Shown here: positions 53,534 to 63,000 of the stretch, piece by piece | How positions within the stretch are numbered: position 1 is the first letter of the stretch | Layout of the letters: each line of letters begins with the position of its first letter | Source of the DNA: Isoetes taiwanensis | Lineage: Eukaryota > Streptophyta > Lycopodiopsida > Isoetales > Isoetaceae | Assembly (NCBI GenBank): GCA_021234155.1 | Contig: JAJEKV010000262.1 | Span: 124,001 to 188,000, forward strand | Direction: 5' to 3' | DNA length: 64,000 bases | Made by a program: the position numbers and the translations under genes | The notes under the pieces: generated by a model | The model's input: only the letters and a program-made list of their open reading frames with translations | Database searches by the model: none | What the model was told of the DNA's origin: nothing

Positions 53534-54282
53534 TCAAATCAGAGAGAAAGCAAGCAAACACGGTAGAAATAAATCTATCCAAGAATCGCTTGAAACATTA
53601 TAAATTGTCTGTATTGTGCCAAGGAACTGGCTATCGTGAAATTTGGAACCTGCAAGCATACAAAAAACATTGAGCATACAGAAAAATACAAAAAAAGTGA
53701 ATAGATGAGAAATGAAAAAAAAAGCACCTCGCGACATTACAGGGGCATGATCGGTATACTTGGAACCCCTATCTGCTAGCAGCATCTAACTCCTGCACGG
53801 TTGCGGTCTGCCAGATCGAAGATGCAAGGGCGGTTGGTTGCATATGCAACTGCCCTCATCGACTCCAAATGACGGGCGTGCCTCCTTGGCCGACCCTCCG
53901 ATTTGCCTTTGCCATGGTTTTGGATGGCTTCAAGCCTACTTCTGTGAAACACTTAGATGTAACCAAATTTACTTCAATCGACCCTTTGTGATTCCACCAT
54001 ATCCATATCAAACCTATCCCTGCCATCCAGCAACGCGAGATTGCTATGCATGCCTTGCAAGCTTCAGCACATGCTTTGCAGTGCCAGATTGATCCTGAGA
54101 GCTGCAAACACGGCCGCGTAGCCCACGAATTCATCTATCTGGCCAGAGGCGTCATGGGCATCCATCGACATAAAACCGCTCAGGTGCCCGCCATAGCCAT
54201 CATCGAGAACTGAAGATGAGATGCAAAAATCATACCGAGACCATACCGAAACCATACCGAGAGGAGATAGATGCAAAATCAA
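53534..54282 (-). other. possible captured coding fragments in Helitron O
   Basis: Minus-strand frames here read GGHLSGFMSMDAHDASGQID, EFVGYAAVFAALRIN and, in another frame, HARHLESMRAVAYATNRPCI. Composition is protein-like but frames break often and no family is recognised. The gap 51480-53500 within O shows no coding frame. It contains a duplicated ~120-bp stretch ('gagacatattgagggttgaa' near 51690 and 51780). Confidence 0.2.
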
Positions 54283-56379
54283 GGGAAAACATTAAGCTTG
54301 GCCGCAAACAAAAAAAAAAAAAAACCTAATTAGGTAACGATGCAGATGATGCCACGTGGCCTAGCGAAATCTCAGCCGCCCAATCTAGGGCGCCATTCAA
54401 GACAGACATACACTATAATTTTATAATATAGGATTCAAGACAGACATCCTTTATTACTAGTAACGTTGCCCAGCGTTGCTGGGCATAAGTTCAACCTGTA
54501 AATATCTTGGCCGCAATGAGAAAAGCATGCAGTAATAATCCAACTTTTGTAACTTTTTATTATAACAAAAACTTTCTAAAGCTTTAACAGAAACCTAGCT
54601 CCTTCATGTTAGATAGTGTTGCATCTTACATTTTTGAGGTTTGAGTGGTGTCTGTTCATAGCAAATATGAGTGCGTTAAGTATTAATTTGAGCATGTTTT
54701 GAGGTAAACTTAAGTGTGCAGCTCTTTGTAAAGCTGGGCATAAAGGTGGCACATTGTAAATGATGCATTGGAGTCATCATCCTTGGTATGCATAAAGATC
54801 ATATGATGAAACACTAATGTTGAAATATGATATGTGAATATGGTGGGATCGTTATGAAGTTGAACACTAATGATGTCAATATTGTAGTGTTGCTACTATT
54901 GAGGTGCAAAATGTAACGCCGCCTTACATTTGGATATTATGGTCCAAATTGTTCTACCCTTGTTTACCTAGGCGAAGTTGGAAACATGTTAATGATAGAC
55001 CTTACATTTGGATACTATGGTCCAAATTTTTCTATCCTTGTTTACTTAGGCAAAGTTGGAAACATATTAATGATAGACTTGTTAACGGTCTCTCAATATT
55101 TTGCAACTGGCATTTTGCTCTATACTACATGTCAATGAACTTACTTGTTGTTGAGTCCTTTATCTTGTAAGAGGCCAACATTTTTCTCCAAATGAACTTA
55201 CTTGTTGTTGAGTCCTTTATCTTGTAAGAGGCCAACATTTTTCTCCAGCACTTATCTCCCACTTATTGACTTAGCACAATGTTATGTTTCACACTTGTGT
55301 TAGCATTGCGACTGGGTTGAGGCATATTAAGGGTTGACAACTGGATTGAGACAATAGGGATTTCTATAAGTCTTATATTCATGCAATGGTCTCATCATAA
55401 ATTGAAATGAATGCCAATTTTGTCCTTGTTCAATTATGACTCCAATTATGTATAAAATTTTATTTTATAGAATTTTAGAAAACTAAGCCTAGTTTTATAT
55501 ATATAAGGGACTGAGATGCACATTGCACCACAAAGAATGTTGCCACATATGGAATTAGACCACTGTGAGGCGCAAACCCAGCATGTTCTCAAACTCCAAA
55601 ATGCAAATTACGTTCTCCTGGGTTTTTCTTCGGGTTTTTCTTCTGGAAACTTTCAGGAGTGTCATCTTTGACCAGGAAAACCGGTAAAACATTTGCAAGG
55701 CAATTCAGGCCGACTCATTCGAAAGTCTTTGACCGGATGCAGTATGCTTACTCGGTGGTACGCAATGAACATTAAATGTTTAGTCCGGGATAAAAGAGTA
55801 TGATACTAACTTGGATGTTCAAATAATAAAACAGATTAACTATACCTCTTCACATCTTACGAAGCGGCAAATGGCTCGATAGATTTTATGTATAAATGAG
55901 ATATCTTTGGACATGGCGGATATGAAGAGGCGATTATGAAGGACACTTTTCAAGGAATTGTCAACATGTTCCACCGTGGGCTCGTTGGAATGAGTTGTTT
56001 CCAATAACAAATTCGTGAAGGTAATGCATCGGAAGGGAGTATTCGTGGATCATGACAACCAAGATGCTTGGGGTGCAAAGGGAAGCACCGGTGTCATTTA
56101 GCGAAGCGTGTATTTGAAATGGAATTGAGGCATAGAATCTCATTTTTCCACCATTCACGCATAGCCGCCTCTGGAAAACCCCAAAGGGGAAAAATGCTTG
56201 ATCATCCCTGTCCAGCCTGTGGCATTTCTTTGTTTTGCGTGAGCCATGCATTTCGGATATCTGTGGCCGACATTGTGCCGACATTAATCCATGATCTCAC
56301 TTCAAATATATATGCAAGCCGCATAAAAGGAATTAGAATATAGACAATCAAAAGTATAGGATAGAAGCAAAGTGGCTTA

Positions 56380-56862
56380 CCAAAAGCATTGAAAGTTTGC
56401 TCGGGTGTAGATCTATAGGTGCAAGATGATAATGTGCTAAAGCAATCTTGTAGATTGCTAGGAAGGCCTCATGAGCATTGGATAAAGATTGAAACATTTC
56501 GGGCGAGCAATGGGACCAAATTTGAAAAGCCATGGACCATTTAAATCTGCATAACGTGACAAACCACTTGAGCTGCAGCAGATGGATGAAAAAGGAGCAT
56601 ATACTGCACTGCATTGTATATTTACCAGATCTGCATATAGTACTTCCACAGCAGGCCATGAACCTTTGCCAAGCTTGCTAGCAACTACATCAAATTATGC
56701 ATTAACAATTAGCAGACACTGAGAATAGACATGTCCTTGATTGTAAATTTGTAGGGAGGAACAACAGTTCTAACATGGAAGTGAGGATTACACTTGGTGA
56801 ATAGTGCTTCCTTATTTACTGCCTGAAAAAGCAAAAGCAAAGAGATTAAACTCACAACAGTC
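56380..56862 (-). pseudogene. captured exons in Helitron B (set 1), unidentified gene
   Basis: On the minus strand three exon-like blocks have matching splice signals. An acceptor CTTTTTCAGGCAG-type site near 56822 is followed by AVNKEALFTKCNPHFHVRTV, VPPYKFTIKDM. Then VASKLGKGSWPAVEVLYADL ends at a GTAAAT donor near 56633. Then after CTGCTGCAG comes LKWFVTLCRFKWSMAFQIWS, HEAFLAIYKIALAHYHLAPI, DLHPSKLSMLL, ending at a GTAAGC donor near 56380. The alternation of good coding blocks and intron-like AT-rich gaps, in the Helitron's sense orientation, is typical of gene capture. I could not identify the parent gene. Confidence 0.45.
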
Positions 56863-57795
56863 CTACATTCAGTTTCTAATGTCATGCATATGATCATTTC
56901 TTCCTGTAAGTCGCTAGGTTCAAATGTCGTGACACTTAGTATGCCCATTTGCTAATATGGTTGTGCATACTGTTTATTTTCTGCAATTCTTCGAGCCAGC
57001 TTCCAACATACCTGGATAAATTGAAGAGCATCAATATAGCAAATAGAATGAAAACACTGCAAGACTTACCTCAGAAGAGAGTTTGTGAAGAATTTTGGGG
57101 TCTGTTTCTAGATGATTGAAAGAAAGCATTTTGTAATGCTTAACCCATCATTTTTACTGTCACCACCTGTCGACACTTAATATGCCCATTTGCTAATATG
57201 GTTGTGCATACTGTTTATTTTCTGCAATTCTCTGAACCATCTTCCTACATACCTGGATAAATTGAATGCATCAATAAAGCAACTAAAATGAATATTACTG
57301 CAAGACTTACATCAGAAGTTTGTGAAGAATCAAAGGGTCTGTTTTTAGATGACTAAAAAAAAGCGTTTTGTACTGCTTGATCCATATTTTTATTCTTTCA
57401 CATCCCTTTGCAACAACCTTAGATCATAAACTTAGAAACTGCTTCATACTTTGATGCTTACCCAGTTCAAGAAACCGTGGAAACCATGGCTCCGTTTTGG
57501 AGCAACCAGTACTGCCACAACATAAAGCGATTCACAACCAGCTTTAACTTGCTGGCTTATGGCATCAATACAATATTCTGTATTTCGATTTTTCTAAAGA
57601 GTCAAAGATATAAGTATAGAATGCAGAAGGGCCTTCTTCTTGAGTAACGAGAGATAGATGGTATTCTGACCTAAAGGGGTTTTCGTTGCCTCAACAAAGA
57701 TGTTGTATTTTCCACCGTAGCTGGTCGAGCCTCATTTTTTCCCCTCTGTTAAATAAGTGGAATTGTTGAGCAAAGGGAAAAATAAGTGGAGGTGT

Positions 57796-58143
57796 TCAGC
57801 ATAAGTTAAAACCTAGAATGCATTGCTTACCATTGCTTGACCTTGTCTGCCTTGTTCTTGCCGACATTATATCTGTTATAGCAAGCCCAAAGAAAGCTTC
57901 GCAATTGATTGCTTGCAGCTTGGGATAAATGGAGCTGATACTTCGGCAAAGCCAGTATCCAGTGTTGTAGATCCACTGATCTCTATCATAACCTCTCAAT
58001 GGCAGAGTATTTGTTGAGAGATCTGTCACAACTGCCCCAAGATCTTTGGAATTCAAGGGCAAGATTTGAAAGAAAAAAAATAGAGCATGGTTTCGATAAC
58101 CTCTTTGAAGGTGCTCCAGTGACATACTAAATACAAAGTTCAA
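57796..58143 (-). pseudogene. captured exon in Helitron B (set 2)
   Basis: A minus-strand frame contains DLGAVVTDLSTNTLPLRGYD, RDQWIYNTGYWLCRSISSIY, PKLQAINCEAFFGLAITDIM, ending SARTRQTRSSNG at a GTAAGC donor near 57831. It reads as a genuine exon, about 90 residues, of an unidentified protein. It lies upstream (in sense) of the exon set at 56.4-56.9 kb and may come from the same gene. Confidence 0.4.
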
Positions 58144-58204
58144 GTCACATGAACCTAAAGAATCGATGGAGGTTTTTACGGGGAGCCTGCCAAGCCATCT
58201 AATT

Positions 58205-58500
58205 AATTGAACTCGACCACAGCCGAGAAGGAAGTGCCCTGTTTTTTTCTAACATGACCGTCGGATCTGCAGCTCTAGATCTGAGCCGTTGGATCTAGGG
58301 CTGGGTCCAACACTTACTGAATAACATTATAATATAGGATAAAGTTTTAGTGTATGTCGTGCATAAAACCCTAAAACTTTCGACGGCCCAGATTTGATGA
58401 AATCAATGGAAGTGTTGGACCCAGCCCTAGATCCAACGGCTCAGATCTAGAGCTGCAGATCCGACGGCCGTGTTTCTTCGGCTGTGGTGGAGTTCGGTTT
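58205..58500. repeat. head-to-head Helitron 5' ends forming an inverted repeat
   Basis: 58205-58312 and 58408-58497 are reverse complements over ~95 bp ('gtgttggacccagccctaga', 'ctcagatctagagctgcaga', 'tcggctgtggt'). They are the 5' subterminal regions of Helitron B (minus) and Helitron C (plus), meeting at 58339/58340. Confidence 0.9.
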
Positions 58501-58904
58501 TAGAAAGGAGGCTTGGACGTGTTAGGCTCGCTCTACCGACTTAGGGTTCATGCATCAGAGCATCTACCCGGATTCTGTACCCGCTTTGGCAGTATGACAT
58601 TGTTCCAGAAGCAAGATGTTGCATTCTTTCTGCAGAAGCAGGCCGTTGCCCTGAAGCTCTTGGATTTATGTGCTCTGGAAGATATATTTTGCATGGTTTG
58701 CAGCCATCAGATCTTTTCACCTGCATCAAATTCATAGTAAGCAGCATAAGAGTGTTGGATCACAGACTTTAGGACTAAAGAATCTTAACTGTAAAGAAAA
58801 CACAGGATCTGAACACACAGATAAGCTAGATTCATTCTTTCTTTTCTTCATTCGTTTCCCTGCCGTCTGGTGGGTCTAGGAAGCAAGGTCATGGTTATGG
58901 GTTC

Positions 58905-59725
58905 TCTTTAGGAAGAAGCAGTTCCAGCAGAATGTGCTATGCTTGGCATAATGTGGACAGTCTCAGAGTATGTACAAACTAATGAAACTAAATTGCTTAC
59001 ATTCTTCCTCCATATTCTCTTGCTCACATAGCAGAAAGAAAGAACAGAGCTATACAGGATATGCTAAGGTCCATGCTTGATCATAAGCATTTCAAATCCA
59101 TGGCATCAAAAGAAAATCTCAAGGTGAAGAGAAGTTCAGATGTGCTACTAGGCGTAATGGATATCCAGAAATCGTTTATTGGACAGGTGTTCTCTCTTAG
59201 GATATCCACAATAACTGGAAAGGGCTTCGTTCTTCCTCACTTATTTCATTTTTCTGGTGTCAAAGGTAAGGTTTGCTTCATCATATAGCTTTTCAGGTGC
59301 CCTAGAAACAGGGCGTTCTGTGGCAGCAGGGTTTCCACCCAAAGCTATTCGATTACCAGCCAAGTCTAATGGTGGTAAGAACTATGGCAATACCATTATT
59401 CCTAATAGATGTTGATGCAGATTTGTCATTTCTGAACCAGTTCAGGTTCTTAGTCCTTAAATTGGATAGCATTATGCAAGGCATAAGTCATATAGCACGT
59501 ATTGATCTTTCTCCTGTCTACTACAAATTGCTTTACAGATGAGAACATGGAAGATTATATCACTCTGGAGCAAGTTGAACCGGTTGCATATCGCGTATTC
59601 TTTGCAGAAAGAAAAGAATCAACAGGGAAACCAATGTATCTGGACATCCCCTATGATGAGCAAGCAATGTGACCTCTCTATGCGTTTTCCAAATGCCAGA
59701 GAAGCACTAGATAAGGTCTGGTCAA
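58905..59725 (+). pseudogene. captured exons in Helitron C, unidentified gene
   Basis: Plus-strand exon-like blocks: after TCTCTTTAG (to ~58910), EEAVPAECAMLGIMWTVSE; NRAIQDMLRSMLDHKHFKSM, ASKENLKVKRSSDVLLGVMD, IQKSFIGQ (59050-59190); after CTTTTCAG (59298), GALETGRSVAAGFPPKAIRL, PAKSNG, ending at a GTAAGA donor near 59373; after TTTACAG (59539), ENMEDYITLEQVEPVAYRVF, FAERKESTGKPMYLDIPYDE; then out of frame MRFPNAREALDK. Spacing and splice signals fit a multi-exon gene piece retained with introns, in the Helitron's sense direction. A TGA and a frame change near 59660 show decay. I do not recognise the protein. Confidence 0.5.
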
Positions 59726-59729
59726 TTAT

Positions 59730-61165
59730 GTTGTTGGCAGTGATATTTCAATTATTACATATTCAAATTTGTTTTAGCATGAAAAAATAAGATACATTCT
59801 TGATGCAGGGGATCGAAAATTGTATCAGGAAATATTTTTGTACATTTTAGGATGCCAATATCCTCCTCTGCTTCCTATCTTGAAGCGGCATGCTAAGCAT
59901 GTACGAGCAAGCTGTATTGACCAGCCGAACATCAGATGAGACATTATGTGCGCTAGATGAGATGAGACATTATGAGCACTGTTATGGATTACATTGTTTA
60001 GATCCAATCACTCAAACCACTTGAGAAAGCCTTTAAAAAAACCGAGGTTCGAATGCAGATGCATGGTGCCAAGCCTGCTATTATCCATTAGCTAGAGTTT
60101 GCAATGGAAACTAATTGGGATATTGAAGATATCTTTAGTAGAAATGATAAGCTTCAAATTTGGTATGTGTCCATTAGATTACAGCAGTATGCCACGTAGA
60201 AGAAAGCAAAGAAAGCAACTAATTTTGCAATCTATGCTGGCTGGTGGCATCCAAATTTGATTATCTGACGTTTTTCTTTTATATGTTCTTTTAATGTTGT
60301 TGGATCTTGATGTGAAACTTCGCTCTATAGGCAATTTATTCTCATTTCTCTATTTATTTATTTGTCTATCTCAATGACCATGTCTGCAATATGTAAACCC
60401 TTACAATATTCCAATCATGCAATAAACGCCCAAAGCATTAGTTTTGAGTTTCCGCTACATCATTTTCACAAATGAGTTAATGGTTTCCATTGGCTCAATC
60501 ATTTTCACAAATGAGTTAATGGTTTCCATTGGCTCAATCCAATTAGCAATAATAATTCCCAATAAGCACTATATACATTTCATCTCCCCTAGATACCTCA
60601 ACCACATAGTGAACATTAACCAATAATTGAAACAAATTAACTTCCATTCCATTGCCCAAATTCCCAATTACCAATGTCAAGTTCACAACAAACAAAACAA
60701 ATAACTTCCATTCCATTGCCCCAATTCCCAATTACCAATGTTAAGTTCACATTATTGTACATTCCATTGCCTTAGATACATCTATATCGAACATTTTCTA
60801 ACAATCAACACAAATAAAAGTTATAAAACTATTACAAAATCATCTTGACAAAGGACTATCTAATAAACCTCTAATAACGGGATGACATAATATGATTCAA
60901 GATTAGACACAAACAATACATTGCTATTGAATACGAATTATTGACGTTAATTTACATGCCATTCCAAAACACACATGATACCGAATTACTCTTGACCTAT
61001 AACATATACTATGTTATGCCAACTTTTATAACTGCATGTTTTGATAAACTTTGCACAAATTTCGAAATTAATGACTAAAGAATAAAATCCAAAGTTGTTT
61101 TGGCATGACAAAGAGATAGTTCATATGAAACTTACAAGGTATGTGGATTGAATCAAGTAACAGGT
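59730..61165. other. Helitron C 3' interior, no gene recognised
   Basis: AT-rich sequence with short tandem duplications: 'tcattttcacaaatgagtta' twice at 60460-60530, and 'acttccattccattgccc' twice at 60640-60720. Nothing coding. Confidence 0.6.
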
Positions 61166-61617
61166 TTCCAACGTTAGCCCAGCAACGCTGGGCACTATTA
61201 CTAGTACACTATAATTTTATAATATATAGGATAGGATTCCATTTCCTTACCTAAGGAATTTATGGGTGCACATAAGTATCGCATTTACAACAAAAGGAGC
61301 AGTGAACTATATGGGAGCAAATGGGCATCCACGTAACCGGGCGCCACCCTCGAGAATATTCCCACTCACTGGGGCATTCTCTGGCTCCAAATCAGGCCAC
61401 TAGAATTTCCGCAACATTACCTTAGCTAATGTCGCTCTAATCAGAAATTCTAAGTAACCTACACCCTAGTCTAAATTGTCTAGTGCACTTCACATTTAGA
61501 CTAGGCCATGCGACCACAATGAACTCAATGACAACATGCACCGAGACATTGTATTAGCTCCCAACAACATGCATGTCAATATTTACAACAATGGTCTGAC
61601 AATATTTGGGCATAACA

Positions 61618-63000
61618 ACCTAGGCTTCAACATGCCACCTTCGTTCAAACATGCCAAAGTGGTGCAAACATGCCAAGATGGCTCAAACATGCCACATGGG
61701 CTCCAACATGCCAAGGTGGCTCACAACATGCCACCTAGGCTCCAACATGCCAAGGTGGCTCAAACATGCCACCTAGGCTCCAACAAGCCACCTTCGCTCA
61801 AACATGCCAAGATGGCTAAAACATGCCATGCGGGCTCCAACATGCCACATAGGCTCCAACATTCCAAGTTGGCTCAAACATGCCACAGGGGGTTCCAACA
61901 TGCCACTGAGGCTCTAACATTCCAAGGTGGCTCAAACATGACAAGGTGGCTCAGACATGCCATGCGGGCTCCAACATGCCACCTAGGCTCCAACATGCCA
62001 AGGTGAATCAAACATACCACCTAGGCCGTAACATGCCAAGGTGGCTCAACATGCCATGTGGGATCCAACATGTCACCTAGGCTCCAACATGCCAAGGTGG
62101 CTCAAACATGCCACGTGGGCTCCCAACATGCCGCCTAGGCTCCAACATGCCAAGGTGGCTCAAACATGCCACTTGGCGCAAACATGCCAAGGTGGCTCAA
62201 ACATGCCCTTGAGACTCAAACATGCCAAGGTGGCTCAAACATGCCACGTTGGCTCCAACATGCCAAGGTGGCTCAACATGCCATCTAGGCACCAACATGC
62301 CACCACCATGCCACCTAGGCTCAAACATGCACGATGGCTCAAACATGCCGGGGCTCCAACATGCCACCTAGGCTCCAACATGCCAAGGTGGCTCAAACAT
62401 GCCAAGGTGGCTCAAGCATGCCAAGGTGGCTCAAGCATGCCAAGTGGCTCAAACATGCCACCCTAGCTCCAACATGCCAAGGTGGCTCAGATCTAGGTGG
62501 CATGTTTGATCCATCTTGGCATGTTTGAGCCACCTTGGCATGTTTGAGCCTAGGTGGCATGTTTGGGCCACCTTGGCATGTTGGAGCCTAGGTGGCATGC
62601 TTGAGACACCTTGGCATGTTGGAGCCCACGTGGCATGCTTGAGCCAACTAGGGTGGCATGTTGGAGCCCACGTGGCATGTTTGAGCCACCTTGGCATGTT
62701 GGAGCCTCCGTGGCATGTTGGAGCCCACTTGGGATGTCTGAGCCACCTTGGCATGTTTGAGCCTAGGTAGCATGTTGAAGCCTAGGTGGCATGTTGGAGT
62801 TTGGGTGGCATGTCAGAGCCTAGGTGGCATGTCTGAGCCACCTTGACATGTTTGAGCCTAGGCGACATGTTGGAGCCTAGGCGGCATGTTGGAGTCTAAG
62901 TGGTATGTTGGAGCCTAGGTTGCATGTTTGAGCCACCTTGGCGTGTTTGAGCTTACCTTGGCATGTTTGAGCCTAGGTGGCATGTTGGAGTCTAGGTCTA
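61618..63000. repeat. satellite array, right part, with strand switch
   Basis: Units such as 'ggctccaacatgccaaggtg' and 'gctcaaacatgccacctagg', ~20-45 bp, run in one orientation to about 62490, then in the opposite orientation ('ttggcatgtttgagcctagg') to 63000. Open frames rich in His/Met/Pro/Gln across it are translated repeat. It continues the array broken at 43428 by the gypsy element. Confidence 0.92.

Larger units (their letters stand above)
54457..58339 (-). mobile_element. Helitron B, innermost (3.9 kb), minus orientation
   Basis: On the minus strand it starts TCCTATATTATAATGTTATT (58339 down) and ends with perfect hairpin GCCCAGC-AAC-GCTGGGC, AACGTTA and CTAG (54460-54457). It sits between A (54456) and T (58340), ten bases inside the 5' end of Helitron C. 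It is the youngest insertion of the stack. There is no Rep/helicase. It carries several exon-like segments on its own sense strand. The interval 54660-56340 shows no clear gene but contains short direct duplications (for example 'gaacttacttgttgttgagt' near 55138 and 55194). Confidence 0.88.
54447..61204 (+). mobile_element. Helitron C, middle (net ~2.9 kb), plus orientation
   Basis: It starts TCCTTTATTA (54447-54456), is interrupted by Helitron B, and resumes at 58340 with TAAAGTTTTAGTGTATGTC. The joined 5' end matches the family's TCCTATATTATAAAATTATA terminus. It ends with hairpin GCCCAGC-AAC-GCTGGGC, ACTATTA and CTAG (61201-61204). It lies between A (54446) and T (61205) of Helitron O: the joined flanks 'gacagaca|tacactata' match the internal copy at 54410-54420. 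No Rep/helicase is present. It carries exon-like sequence at 58.9-59.7 kb. Confidence 0.85.
51264..61236 (-). mobile_element. Helitron O, outermost (net ~3.2 kb), minus orientation
   Basis: On the minus strand it starts TCCTATCCTATATATTATAA (61236 down) and ends at CTAG (51267-51264), preceded by a degraded hairpin GCCC...GGGC. It sits exactly between A (51263) and T (61237) of the gypsy LTR. Its own sequence is 51264-54446 plus 61205-61236; the rest is Helitron C with B inside. Its 5' end is duplicated: the ~38-bp terminal motif also occurs internally at about 54397-54433. There is no Rep/helicase. The 3' subterminal 300 bp is homologous to that of Helitron B (compare 51280-51480 with 54485-54650). 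Confidence 0.85.
43429..61617 (-). mobile_element. Ty3/gypsy chromovirus, mutated, with Helitrons nested in its 5' LTR
   Basis: LTRs start TGTTACGAACC and end GGGCATAACA on the plus strand. The element is transcribed on the minus strand. The target duplication ACCTA is exact (43424-43428 and 61618-61622). Without the 9,973-bp Helitron insertion it is about 8.2 kb. PBS, PPT and the gag-PR-RT-RH-INT-chromodomain order are all in place. Nonsense codons and a frameshift make it non-autonomous. Confidence 0.95.
49870..61617 (-). repeat. gypsy 5' LTR, split by Helitrons
   Basis: LTR sequence runs 49870-51263 and resumes 61237-61617 (1,394 + 381 bp). The break lies between A and T of 'ggaaa|ttcc', which is intact at 44821-44827 in the other LTR. 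Confidence 0.95.

Noticed and set aside
51264-61236. Autonomous Helitron genes (Rep/helicase)
   Set aside because: I looked for helicase and HUH-type Rep motifs in all three elements and saw none, so they are called non-autonomous.
61536-62770. His/Met/Gln-rich open frames of up to 156 aa
   Set aside because: They are translated satellite repeat, with no start context or non-repeat sequence.
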